Below, piece after piece: positions 42,632 to 50,650 of a stretch of DNA of 64,000 nt. Within the stretch, counting starts at the first letter, position 1, and the number at the start of each line of letters is the position of its first letter. The notes beneath the pieces were generated by a model. It saw nothing but the letters and a program-made list of their open reading frames with translations, had not been told where the DNA came from and did no database searches. Source of the DNA: Hahella sp. HNIBRBA332 (GTDB taxonomy: Bacteria > Pseudomonadota > Gammaproteobacteria > Pseudomonadales > Oleiphilaceae); assembly GCF_030719035.1 (NCBI RefSeq), contig NZ_CP132203.1:5350501-5414500 (forward strand). Reading direction: 5' to 3'. Made by a program: the position numbers and the translations under genes.

Positions 42632-43576
42632 ATGAAGATCGTCCAGATAAGTGAATTTGGCGACCCGTCCACTTTACGACTGACCGAAGCGAAAATCCCG
42701 ACGCCCGCCCCCAATCAAGCGCTGATCAAAGTGCGCGCCTGCGGCGTCAATCCCATTGATTATAAAACACGCAGAGGCTTGGGATTCGTGGCCGAGAAGG
42801 TCAAAACCCGTATGCCCTGGACGCCCGGATACGATATCGCAGGGGACATTGTTGAAGTGAACGGCGCAGGCCTGTCCTTTGAGCCCGGCGACCGGGTTTG
42901 CGGCCTGCTTAACTTCCCTCTGCCAGCCGGCGGTTACAGTGAATATATCGCCTTATCCACTGACAATCTGGTCAAAATTCCCGCTGAGCTTTCCTATGTA
43001 CAAGCCGCCGCGCTGCCTCTGGCCGGATTGACCGCCTGGCAGGGGTTGTTCGAAGTCGGCGCGCTGTGCGCAGGACAAAAAGTCGTTATTCTGGCCGCCG
43101 CAGGGGGCGTTGGACATCTCGCCGCGCAATTGGCGAAGAGCAAGAGTGCTCATGTCTGGGGTACCGCATCCAAACCCCATCACGATTTTCTGAGCAGCAT
43201 GGGCATCACCCCCGTGGACTACCACAATCCGCACGAGCTGGAAAAATTGCGCAATATGGATTTCGTTTTTGACGCCGTGGGCGGAGAAACGGGCCTGGCG
43301 GCATTGGATTTTCTCTCCCCCAAAGGCGCTTTGGTGACCTTGCCGACCATCAGCGCAACGTCTATTTGCGACGCGGCCAAGGTCCAGGGGAAACAGGCCA
43401 GCGGCTATACCGTACATCCCGATCCACGTCGCCTACAGGCGTTATTGACCTCAACCGCCAAGGAAAAGTTGCACGTGGAAGTGCAAGCGACTTTCCCGCT
43501 GGCGCAAGCGGCGGAGGCCCATCGACTATTGGAAGGCGGACACGTGCGCGGCAAGATCGTACTGACGATGGACTAA
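42632..43576 (+). CDS. NADP-dependent quinone oxidoreductase-like protein (zinc-free MDR family)
   Basis: A 314-residue member of the medium-chain dehydrogenase/reductase superfamily. It has IKVRACGVNPIDYKTRRG near residue 45, GYDIAGDIVEVNGAGLSFEPGDRV near 75, and the cofactor fold VVILAAAGGVGHLAAQLAKSKSAHVWGTASKPHHDF near 150. The catalytic zinc ligands of alcohol dehydrogenases are absent, as in quinone oxidoreductases. AGGAGG lies ten bases before the ATG at 42632; the frame is open eight codons upstream. Electron acceptor unknown. Confidence 0.87.
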   Translation: MKIVQISEFGDPSTLRLTEAKIPTPAPNQALIKVRACGVNPIDYKTRRGLGFVAEKVKTRMPWTPGYDIAGDIVEVNGAGLSFEPGDRVCGLLNFPLPAGGYSEYIALSTDNLVKIPAELSYVQAAALPLAGLTAWQGLFEVGALCAGQKVVILAAAGGVGHLAAQLAKSKSAHVWGTASKPHHDFLSSMGITPVDYHNPHELEKLRNMDFVFDAVGGETGLAALDFLSPKGALVTLPTISATSICDAAKVQGKQASGYTVHPDPRRLQALLTSTAKEKLHVEVQATFPLAQAAEAHRLLEGGHVRGKIVLTMD

Positions 43577-43586
43577 AGCGCGCCAT

Positions 43587-44441
43587 TCAGGTGTATGCGC
43601 CTAATATGCGCAGCACCTGCCCGGAATAACCCCCTCCAAACAAATTGAGGTGGTTTAATAAATGATAAAGATTGTAGATGTCGACTCTGTCGCGCCAGCC
43701 TTCTTCCAGCGGATACGCCGCTTCATAGGCGGCGTAAAATTCTTCTCCAAATCCGCCAAACAACATAGTCATACCCAGCTCCGCCTCGCGCCAGCCGTAA
43801 TAGCAGGCGGGATCGATTAATACGGGAGCGCCGTTTTCATCCTGATGCGCATTGCCGGACCATAAATCGCCATGCAGCAACGATGGCGGCTGCTGTGGAA
43901 CCAATTCCGAAAGCTTGCGACACAAGGCTTCCAAACGCCACATAGCGCCACTGTCCAGCCTGCCGCTGTCATAGGCGAGCTGCCCCTGAAACAGCAAACG
44001 CTGCTGTGCGAAGAACACATGTCCGTCTGTGTAATTATCATTGGGCTGTAAGGTCGTTCCGCAGTAAGTGGCGAATCCAAAACCATATTCCGGCGCGATG
44101 GATTGATGCTGCCTGGCCAACCCTTCGCCAAAGCGAGCCCAATAATCCGGCGCCCTCTCATGGGGCTCCACCCACTCCAACAGCAGATAGTTCTCCGCGT
44201 TGGCGATAACCACAGGCACGCGCACGCCTTTGGCGTCACGCAATATATCTAATGAGCGCGCCTCCACCGAAAACATGCCCACCGGCGGAGCGCCATGATA
44301 TTTCAGAAAAAACCGCTCTTTATGACTGGTGTGAATCTCCAGCGTTTGATTAATGCAGCCTCCAGCGACGGCCTGAGACGACTCAAGCTCGCCATATCCG
44401 TTCTCCGACAGCCACGCGCTAACCTCCTGAGTGAAGTTCAT
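43587..44441 (-). CDS. Fructosamine kinase family protein
   Basis: The product of about 284 residues has the kinase-like fold of fructosamine-3-kinases. It shows a glycine-rich SQAVAGGCINQTLEI loop, FFLKYHG (the ATP lysine), LLLEWVEP hinge, and the catalytic loop SLLHGDLWSGNAHQDENGAPVLIDPACYYGWREAELGM, including HGDLWSGN and the metal-binding DPA. It may phosphorylate ketoamines to begin repair of glycated proteins or to clear glycated small molecules. Three nearby ATGs exist; the one at 44441 is six bases after GGAA. It overlaps the acyltransferase gene by 23 bases. Confidence 0.88.
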   Translation of the reverse strand: MNFTQEVSAWLSENGYGELESSQAVAGGCINQTLEIHTSHKERFFLKYHGAPPVGMFSVEARSLDILRDAKGVRVPVVIANAENYLLLEWVEPHERAPDYWARFGEGLARQHQSIAPEYGFGFATYCGTTLQPNDNYTDGHVFFAQQRLLFQGQLAYDSGRLDSGAMWRLEALCRKLSELVPQQPPSLLHGDLWSGNAHQDENGAPVLIDPACYYGWREAELGMTMLFGGFGEEFYAAYEAAYPLEEGWRDRVDIYNLYHLLNHLNLFGGGYSGQVLRILGAYT

Positions 44442-45240
44442 AGTCATTTCCATGTAAGCTGGGCGCCGTCGCCTGCGCCATGTTTTCAATATGGGATTGC
44501 ATGACAGCGTGAATCTGCCAGGCCTCCTGCCAGAGCTGGCGCATCCTGATCGACGCGTCGTCGCTGAGATCTTTTTCCAACAGGCGAGGATGATAAAGTC
44601 GGAACATCACATTCAGATTACTGAGCTTACGCGGGAAGCGGGGAATGCTGAGCATTCGCGAATCCCGCAGCCGCTGCTCCATGTTTCTAGGCAACACTCT
44701 TCCCACGCCCAATAGCCATGGAGGAATGCGCACGGATCTGGCCCAGGATTCCGCGCCCTGATGCAGGCACAGTAACAATGGCGCTCGCGACCGTAAGGAA
44801 AGCTCAATAAAACGTGGACTCAGGAAAGGTTGCACGTTCAGACCATCTCCGAAGCTGCAATTCTCACCTTCCGGCATGATAAGGCAGTCCGTGTAGCGAC
44901 TGGCTCGCATCAGTCGCAATACATCATTGAACGACAAGGCGCGGTCAACCTGTGTCAGCATCGTAAAGAGCTGTTTCAGCACCGGAGCCTGATAATAGCC
45001 TCGCCAGGTCAACGCGAAAGGCACGCGCTCTTCGCCGCCGCTACGTAAATACGCATGCATCAGAGCAATTGCCGCGGCCAGAGCGCCAAGCGCCGGGCCA
45101 TGATTCATCGCCACCACTAATTTAGGGTGTTGTTCGAGAATGGCGGATAAATCCTCCGAGTCAGGGTGCAACGTGAGTTGCTTCACGTACGCCCATTTCA
45201 TCAATTCATTCGTCAGCGCAAGTTCTTCAATCGTACGCAC
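44419..45240 (-). CDS. PlsC-like acyltransferase family protein (variant active site)
   Basis: A 273-residue protein with the AGPAT/PlsC pattern in outline: VVAMNHGPALGALAAAIAL near residue 50, LTWRGYYQAPVLKQLFTML, and IMPEGENCSFGDGLNVQPF near 130, where PEG is the substrate loop. The usual NHxxxxD catalytic motif reads NHGPALGA, with alanine in place of aspartate, so the enzymatic role is uncertain. It is in an overlapping pair with the fructosamine-kinase-like gene. No membrane anchor is apparent. Confidence 0.7.
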   Translation of the reverse strand: MRTIEELALTNELMKWAYVKQLTLHPDSEDLSAILEQHPKLVVAMNHGPALGALAAAIALMHAYLRSGGEERVPFALTWRGYYQAPVLKQLFTMLTQVDRALSFNDVLRLMRASRYTDCLIMPEGENCSFGDGLNVQPFLSPRFIELSLRSRAPLLLCLHQGAESWARSVRIPPWLLGVGRVLPRNMEQRLRDSRMLSIPRFPRKLSNLNVMFRLYHPRLLEKDLSDDASIRMRQLWQEAWQIHAVMQSHIENMAQATAPSLHGNDYELHSGG

Positions 45241-45614
45241 GGCCGGAATCTCCTCTACGCTTTGGAGCGCCAGCTTAATTATTTATTTTTAATGGGTTTC
45301 TCCGATACCTTAGAGCATAGCCAAGCCGCTCCGCTCTGTCACTGCGACAGTATTTTTCCCGGACCTGACAGCGGGTTTATTAAGCGGCCAGGTCGTTTTA
45401 TACTCAAACGAGGTTATGACCCGACTTTGATGCGGGATATAACTCCTAACGCGGACGCTTAGCTTCTTACAGCAAAGCGCATCCGCCCAAAATAAAAAAG
45501 CGCGTTTCCTCTGTTAACGCGAGGTTATCACCTTTCACGGCTCCAGCATGGCGCGGCGACCACAAGTCTCCTTCCCCCTTAGCTGCAACGTGAGTTTTTA
45601 AGAGGAGTGCAGTC
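45241..45614. other. Intergenic region upstream of the leucine-dehydrogenase-type gene
   Basis: A 374-base spacer. It contains a minus-strand terminator-like hairpin at 45493-45521 without an obvious minus-strand gene. No supported gene. The ribosome-binding site AAGAGGAG lies before 45615. Confidence 0.4.
45493..45521 (-). terminator. Orphan minus-strand terminator-like hairpin
   Basis: Read on the minus strand: CGCGTT / AACGCG stem with a nine-base loop, then C and TTTTTT. No gene on the minus strand between here and 45690 is supported; it may end an unrecognised RNA. Confidence 0.45.
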
Positions 45615-46649
45615 ATGTTTGATCTGCTCGACAAATATCGAGTCAACGAATTGCATGTCAGAGACGATGCAGACAGTGGGCTCAAAGCGATTATCGCTAT
45701 TCACAATACCCGATTCGGTCCCGCCCTGGGCGGATGCCGTTTTATCTCTTACGATTCCACGGAGGCGGCCCTGCTGGACGCCGTTAGGCTGGCCAGAGGC
45801 ATGAGCTACAAAGCTGTGCTGGCGGGCGTGGAACAGGGCGGCGGCAAGTCCGTCATCATGAAACCCAAAGGCGCTTACGATCCAGAAACGCTTTTTCGCA
45901 CTTTCGGACGCTTCATCGAATCTCTAAACGGCCGCTACATCACCGCGATCGACTCCGGCACCAGCGCCAGGGAGATGGATTACATCCGCAGCGAGACCCA
46001 TCACGTCACCAGCACCAGCGACGAGGACAACCCTTCTCTATACACCGCCCGTGGCGTATTCGAAGGTATTAAAGCCGCCGTCGCCTACAAGCTCAAGCGT
46101 GATCTGGGCGGAGTGAAGGTCGCCGTACAAGGGGTCGGCAATGTCGGCTATCTCCTATGCAAGTTTCTGTATCAGGCCGGCGCCAAACTGGTCGTCACAG
46201 ATATTGATTCCGCACGTATCAAACGCGTAAAGGAAGAGTTCAATGCGGAAGCGGTAAGCCCGGCTGATATCTATCGCACGCCTTGCGACGTCTTTGCGCC
46301 CTGCGGCCTTGGCGGCGTTATCAATGACAACACTTTGAAGCAACTTCATTGCGCTATTGTCGCCGGTTCAGCGAACAACCAACTGGGCGAAACCCGCCAC
46401 GGCGACGCCCTCCACCAACGCGGAGTGCTGTACGCGCCGGACTACGTCATTAACGCCGGCGGGCTGATTTATGCGTCACTGCACCATAGCGGTAATAAAC
46501 AGTTACTCATTGACGACAAAACAGCGCGAATCGCCAACACCCTGACGGAAATCTTTACTCAATCAGAACAACAGCGCGCACCGACCAGTGAAATTGCTGA
46601 CCAATTGGCGGAAATTCGGCTTTATCAAGGACTTTCCGAAGCTGCTTAA
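45615..46649 (+). CDS. Leucine/valine/phenylalanine-type amino acid dehydrogenase
   Basis: The 344-residue protein matches the Leu/Phe/Val dehydrogenase group: FGPALGGCRFISYDSTEAALLDAVRLARGMSYKAVLAGVEQGGGKSVIM (the substrate lysines), a NAD fold with VAVQGVGNVGYLLCKFL near residue 178, and CGLGGVINDNTLKQLHCAIVAGSANNQL. It reversibly deaminates a branched-chain or aromatic amino acid to the keto acid with NAD. The exact substrate preference cannot be told from sequence. Confidence 0.9.
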   Translation: MFDLLDKYRVNELHVRDDADSGLKAIIAIHNTRFGPALGGCRFISYDSTEAALLDAVRLARGMSYKAVLAGVEQGGGKSVIMKPKGAYDPETLFRTFGRFIESLNGRYITAIDSGTSAREMDYIRSETHHVTSTSDEDNPSLYTARGVFEGIKAAVAYKLKRDLGGVKVAVQGVGNVGYLLCKFLYQAGAKLVVTDIDSARIKRVKEEFNAEAVSPADIYRTPCDVFAPCGLGGVINDNTLKQLHCAIVAGSANNQLGETRHGDALHQRGVLYAPDYVINAGGLIYASLHHSGNKQLLIDDKTARIANTLTEIFTQSEQQRAPTSEIADQLAEIRLYQGLSEAA

Positions 46650-47130
46650 TATGAAATGGAGCTGCGCCAGGACGCAAATTCGCAAAAAACGGGAAAAATA
46701 CGGAGTCAATTCCCCGTCCGCCCGCGAATGACGGGGCGAACAGGGAATTTCCCAGATGGTAAATGACCGGGAACGGTCTACACTGGTTTATAAGGACGCC
46801 CCCGATTGAGCGTCAGACACTGGCGATTGCTCTCGTTCGTGTGTAGTCGACGTGTAAGGGAACGTTCTTTATCTGCTGCGCTTGCGGAGCCGGATGCGGC
46901 TCCGCTTTTTTTTTTGCCTGAGGCACTTATAGGAACGCACAGTCTGCTTCAGGGTTATCGGCGCCGCTCCATATAACTTTAAGTTATTTATTGAGAACGC
47001 TTTGTTATTCGCTAAAACCGTAATCCACCCGCAGGTTGCGGCTTCTGCGGTTTTCTTCAAGCAATTTCTATGCAACCATTAGCGCCCTGTAACCCTATCC
47101 CATCTTTCGTTCGCCCGCATCGGGGTAAAA
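46650..47130 (+). ncRNA. Structured 3' region, possible small RNA
   Basis: Between the dehydrogenase stop and the GntR gene there are several stem-forming elements: CCCCGTC / GACGGGG (46712-46736), GGGAATTTCCC (46743-46753), GACCG-GGAA-CGGTC (46764-46777) and a strong terminator at 46884-46915. A second, weaker terminator-like hairpin (CCGCAG / CTGCGG, then TTTTCTT) lies at 47029-47057. The terminator is over 230 bases from the dehydrogenase stop, so a long 3' UTR or a separate RNA of about 130-200 bases are both possible. No known RNA family was recognised. Confidence 0.35.
46884..46915 (+). terminator. Strong rho-independent terminator
   Basis: GCGGAGCC / GGCTCCGC 8-bp stem with a six-base loop, followed by a run of ten T residues. 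Confidence 0.93.
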
Positions 47131-47796
47131 ATGACGTTCAAACCCAAGGAGACCCTGACCGAGCAGGTCGCCCAGCATTTGGAAGATCTCATCGTGCTCG
47201 GCCAGTTGCAGTCCGGCCAAAGAATCTTCGAGAACGCCATGTCAAAAGAGCTGGAAGTCAGCCATGGCTCCATCCGAGAGGCTCTTTTGTTGCTGGAAAA
47301 GCGCTATCTTGTGACCAACGTGCCCCGCAAAGGCGCATTTGTCACTGAGTTGAACGAGCATTTCGTCGATAGCCTTTATGAGACTTTGCTGCTGATATTG
47401 AGCCACACTGGCGTCAAACTGGTGCGTAGCTGGCGTCCTCATGATATGGAGCGCCTGGAATCGCTTTATACACAGATGAAGACCTGCTTTGAAAAAGGCG
47501 ATCTATTGAATTTCCATAAGATCGGCGTCGAATACACGCAAGCCTCATTGGTCTATGCGGACAACTATTTCATTATCAACATGGTCAACGACCTTTGGCC
47601 CTCCGCCAAGCGCTGCAGCTTTATGGCCTTGCGTCAGGGCCCCAGAATCATTGAAGACAACCTGTCTTACATGCGCAGCTCGTTGGACGCCATCCATCAA
47701 CGTGACGAACAAAGCCTGCAATCCATCCTGGCCTCCTATGCGGAAAGCCAGCGGCGGCAAGTTATTGAGTGTGTGAGAGCGCAGACACGGCGGTGA
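47131..47796 (+). CDS. GntR family transcriptional regulator (FCD-type)
   Basis: A 221-residue regulator. The winged helix-turn-helix is at residues 8-70 (LTEQVAQHLEDLIVLGQLQSGQRI, LEVSHGSIREALLLLEKRYLV, PRKGAFV). The C-terminal all-helical part, with a run of amphipathic helices, is typical of FadR/FCD effector domains. The neighbouring lipoprotein gene overlaps its stop (GTGA), but the regulated target is not evident. The ligand, usually an organic acid, is not known. Confidence 0.87.
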   Translation: MTFKPKETLTEQVAQHLEDLIVLGQLQSGQRIFENAMSKELEVSHGSIREALLLLEKRYLVTNVPRKGAFVTELNEHFVDSLYETLLLILSHTGVKLVRSWRPHDMERLESLYTQMKTCFEKGDLLNFHKIGVEYTQASLVYADNYFIINMVNDLWPSAKRCSFMALRQGPRIIEDNLSYMRSSLDAIHQRDEQSLQSILASYAESQRRQVIECVRAQTRR

Positions 47797-48254
47797 GAGC
47801 AGAGCAGATAATCGGTCGTTTAGCCCGGCCTTATTCTTCCGGTTATGGTAAAGTGTTGCCGCTTATGCTCGGATTCGCACTACTGGCTGGCTGTGCCGGA
47901 AAAACCACGCAACCCGACGCACCCGAACCGCAACCGGAAGCGCCGGCCGTCGAAGATGTGCAACCCACTCCTGAACCTGAGACGCCAGACCCCAAACCGC
48001 CGGCTCGAAGGAGCAAACCAAAGCAGAAGGAAACCTGCGTCTTCCGTCCGCTGAAAGGCGTAGCGGAAGTCCTGGAGATCTATCCCCGCCAGTGGCTAAT
48101 GAGCTTTTATCCTGGAGACCTGGAGTTTATCTATCCCACGCCGCCAGGAACGCCGAGCCCGCAGCAGGGAGAGGAGTTTCGGGCGATTCGCTATAAAAAA
48201 TACAGCGGCCCCTGCCCAGAAGAGTTCTACGAGCTGATGGGGCCTTTGCACTAA
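47793..48254 (+). CDS. Proline-rich lipoprotein
   Basis: A product of about 153 residues starting at a GTG that overlaps the gntR stop. It has a long signal region ending in lipobox LLAG-C, then a Pro/Glu-rich linker (DAPEPQPEAPAVEDVQPTPEP) and a compact C-terminal part with two cysteines (ETCVFRPLKG, YSGPCPEEF). The Pro-rich linker suggests a spacer through the periplasm. No family is recognised. Upstream the frame is open for a further eight codons. Confidence 0.6.
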   Translation: MRAEQIIGRLARPYSSGYGKVLPLMLGFALLAGCAGKTTQPDAPEPQPEAPAVEDVQPTPEPETPDPKPPARRSKPKQKETCVFRPLKGVAEVLEIYPRQWLMSFYPGDLEFIYPTPPGTPSPQQGEEFRAIRYKKYSGPCPEEFYELMGPLH

Positions 48255-48279
48255 GCGGGACGCTTATAGGCATGGAGTC

Positions 48280-48867
48280 CTATTTGCGGGGTTCTTCAAG
48301 CTTGAGGTGGCTGGTGTCCGGAGCCGGCGGCGGCGGATCTTTTTTCTTCTGCCCAAGATCGCTGCCAGTAGGGGCCAGTTGCAGATGCGACAAATCCGGC
48401 TCAGGGAGAGGCGGGGTCTCGTGATGTTCCGCCATCACTGATCCGACCGGGGCGATATCCCAGTCCACATCTGACAAAATTTCATCCACCTTCTCGCCGG
48501 CGACAGGCAGACCGCCTGCTGGCGCAGAAGATTTAACCGGCTTGACTGACGCAGTCGCCTGCGGCGCGGGTTCACGCACAACAGGTTGAGCAGGCGCGGA
48601 CGGTGGCGCGGTTGGCGCAGGCTCCTGGATCTCCGGCGCCCCCATTTCACGAATCAGGCAAACGGCGCCATTCTTATGCAGCACTGCTTTATATTTCTGG
48701 GCGGTGACGTCATCCAGGCGATTGCGCAGCACCACCGCCTTACCAGAGAACATCTGATCCACCTGCGCGGGCGACGCCTTAAATAACTTAGCGACATTTT
48801 CCTTGACCTGGTCCAGGGGAAAACCGTCCACCAAGCCGCCAGTAAACACCAATTCGTATTGCGCCAC
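48280..48867 (-). CDS. Uncharacterised protein with Pro-rich linker and DxSHLxL repeats
   Basis: A 195-residue product. The first 75 residues form a compact unit (AQYELVFTGGLVDGFPLDQVKENVAKLF and RNRLDDVTAQKYKAVLHKNGAVCLIRE), with a predicted alpha/beta character. A long Pro/Ala-rich linker follows, and the C-terminal third has two similar short motifs, PDLSHLQLAPTG and PDTSHLKLEEPRK. Proteins with this layout occur in marine gammaproteobacteria; function is not known. It is convergent with the lipoprotein gene and divergent from the thioredoxin-like gene. Confidence 0.65.
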   Translation of the reverse strand: MAQYELVFTGGLVDGFPLDQVKENVAKLFKASPAQVDQMFSGKAVVLRNRLDDVTAQKYKAVLHKNGAVCLIREMGAPEIQEPAPTAPPSAPAQPVVREPAPQATASVKPVKSSAPAGGLPVAGEKVDEILSDVDWDIAPVGSVMAEHHETPPLPEPDLSHLQLAPTGSDLGQKKKDPPPPAPDTSHLKLEEPRK

Positions 48868-48966
48868 TCATATCTCCTTCAGTTTCTTTTTAATGGTAAA
48901 CTCTACCCGTCAGCCTTGCCAGTCAATACGCTAAATTCCCCCAGGAAAACAAAGAAGGAGACTACA

Positions 48967-49524
48967 ATGGCCCTGACCTCTTCCACCATGCTCGCACTGG
49001 GCTCCCGCGCGCCGAACTTTAATCTTAGCGATACTCAGGGACGCCACTGGTCGCTGGCGGATTTCAGCGACGATCCTGCGTTACTGGTGATGTTCATCTG
49101 CAATCACTGCCCCTATGTCATTCATCTGAAAACAGCGCTGGCGGATTTTGCCCGCGACTACGCCGCCAAAGGCCTTGGCGTCATCGCCATCAACGCCAAC
49201 GACGCCAGCGCCTACCCAGCAGACTCCCCGGAAAACATGGCTTTGGAAGTGGCGCGCTACAAATATGTGTTCCCTTACGTATACGACGAGACGCAGGAAG
49301 TCGCCAAAGCCTATCATGCCGCCTGCACACCTGACTTTTTCCTGTTCGACGCCCAACGTCGCCTGGTTTATCGGGGGCAGTTCGATGACAGCCGCCCCGG
49401 CGCCGACAAGCCCATCACAGGAAAAGATTTGCGCCAAGCGGTGGATGCGTTGTTAAACGGCGGCGAAATTGCCTCCGATCAACGCCCGAGTATGGGCTGC
49501 AATATAAAGTGGCGCGACGCTTAA
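48967..49524 (+). CDS. Thioredoxin-fold (AhpC/TSA/TlpA-like) protein
   Basis: A 185-residue cytoplasmic protein with SRAPNFNLSDTQGRHWSLADF near the N-terminus and the redox pair CNHC (Cys45, Cys48) in LVMFICNHCPYVIHL. That is the pattern of the AhpC/TSA-related thioredoxin family in which CPYV follows the cysteines. The rest (VIAINANDASAYPADSPENM, CTPDFFLFDAQRRLVYRGQFDDSRPG) is a full fold. AGGAG sits five bases before the ATG at 48967, so the upstream 36-codon extension is not used. Confidence 0.85.
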   Translation: MALTSSTMLALGSRAPNFNLSDTQGRHWSLADFSDDPALLVMFICNHCPYVIHLKTALADFARDYAAKGLGVIAINANDASAYPADSPENMALEVARYKYVFPYVYDETQEVAKAYHAACTPDFFLFDAQRRLVYRGQFDDSRPGADKPITGKDLRQAVDALLNGGEIASDQRPSMGCNIKWRDA

Positions 49525-49575
49525 CGGTTGTATCGCCGAATCCTCGACAAACCAGCGGAGGCGACAGATTAGACA

Positions 49576-50127
49576 ATGTGGCGGGTCATTTTTTCCCACG
49601 GTCGCGACAGCGGTCCTTGGGGCGGAAAAATTCAGTACTTGTCGGACATCGCAGGACGCATGGGCTTTTCCATCACCAGCGTCGATTACCGCGGCATGCC
49701 TGACCCTGACGAGCGAGCGGAGCACTTGTTAAAGCAACTGCCCGGCGACGAGCGTTTGATTCTGGTGGGCTCCAGTATGGGCGCTTATGTCTCACTGAAA
49801 GTTTCCCGGGATCACCCCGTCGAAGGCCTGTTTTTGTTGGCCCCTGCGATCGGCCTGCCCGGCTATGCAGACCCCTGGCTGGAACCGTCAGCGCCGCATA
49901 CGGAAGTCGTGCATGGCTGGCGGGATCACCTGATTGAGCCGCAAAATGTACTCAAATGGGGTAGCCAGCATCGTTGCACCCTGCACTTTGTCGATGACAA
50001 CCATCGTTTATTAATCAGCCTGCCGCACATCGGCGGCTGGTTCGAGGATTTTCTGGCGGCGCGACTGCATGACGTCGGAAACAGGCTGCAAGCGACCTGT
50101 TATAGCGCCGCCAAAGCATACTATTAA
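49576..50127 (+). CDS. Small alpha/beta hydrolase
   Basis: A 183-residue protein with an alpha/beta-hydrolase core: VIFSHGRDSGPWGGKIQYL (oxyanion loop), the nucleophile elbow VGSSMGAYVSL (Ser67), LLAPAIGLPGY, and FVDDNHRLL (His) near residue 145. At this length it is a minimal carboxylesterase like YqiA or serine-hydrolase RBBP9-type proteins. GGAGG is about 14 bases before the ATG, which is longer than usual. Substrate unknown. It follows the thioredoxin-like gene by 51 bases. Confidence 0.8.
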   Translation: MWRVIFSHGRDSGPWGGKIQYLSDIAGRMGFSITSVDYRGMPDPDERAEHLLKQLPGDERLILVGSSMGAYVSLKVSRDHPVEGLFLLAPAIGLPGYADPWLEPSAPHTEVVHGWRDHLIEPQNVLKWGSQHRCTLHFVDDNHRLLISLPHIGGWFEDFLAARLHDVGNRLQATCYSAAKAYY

Positions 50128-50133
50128 TCAGGC

Positions 50134-50270
50134 AGACAAATAGCTTCCTTCTATTTGTCTGAAACGACAGAGCCTGCACATGTCAGGCCCTGTCTCCCGC
50201 GGCTAACTGCCGCGCAGGCGCATCCATGCGCCTGATTATTAACATGCCAATATCATTGCCATATTAATAA
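50134..50270 (+). other. Array of hairpins between the hydrolase and DUF2470 genes
   Basis: Successive inverted repeats fill the gap: AGACAAATAG / CTATTTGTCT (50134-50160, perfect 10 bp), GACAG-GCCTG / CAGGC-CTGTC (50166-50194), CGCGG / CCGCG (50198-50214), CAGGCGCAT / ATGCGCCTG (50215-50234), and AATAT / ATATT inside TTATTAA / TTAATAA (50236-50270). They may include a terminator for the hydrolase gene and a structured leader for DUF2470. Confidence 0.6.
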
Positions 50271-50288
50271 CCATCGGAACTTGAAGCT

Positions 50289-50582
50289 ATGACCCTTTCC
50301 ACCCAAGACGTAGCCGGCATTATTCAACACATGAACGACGACCACGCAGAGACGCTCTGTAATTACGTTCGCTACTATGGCGGCGTCCATGACGTGGTGT
50401 CCGCAGAGTTGACGGAGATCACCAGCCACGAGCTTTATTTGCAAGTGATCGCTCACAGCCTCTCCTGTAAACTGTCCGTCCCCCTGATTCGCTCGATTCA
50501 TTCAACGGATGAGGCGCGACAAGTCTTGGTGGAAATGGCCAAACAAGCCAAAGCCGGACTCGCCAGTGAGAAGAGTTACTAG
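50289..50582 (+). CDS. DUF2470 domain protein (HugZ-related)
   Basis: A 97-residue protein almost wholly made of the DUF2470 domain, with IIQHMNDDHAETLCNYVRYYGGV, a start pattern shared with the C-terminal part of HugZ-type haem-utilisation proteins. The HMNDDHA motif contains two histidines. It could take part in haem handling, but no haem genes are adjacent. A weak GGAA precedes the ATG. Confidence 0.8.
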   Translation: MTLSTQDVAGIIQHMNDDHAETLCNYVRYYGGVHDVVSAELTEITSHELYLQVIAHSLSCKLSVPLIRSIHSTDEARQVLVEMAKQAKAGLASEKSY

Positions 50583-50650
50583 AGGCCGGACTCCATAGAA
50601 ACGCGCCATCTCAAATCGGGTTTTTCATCTGCTTTTATCAGAGTCTCCTC

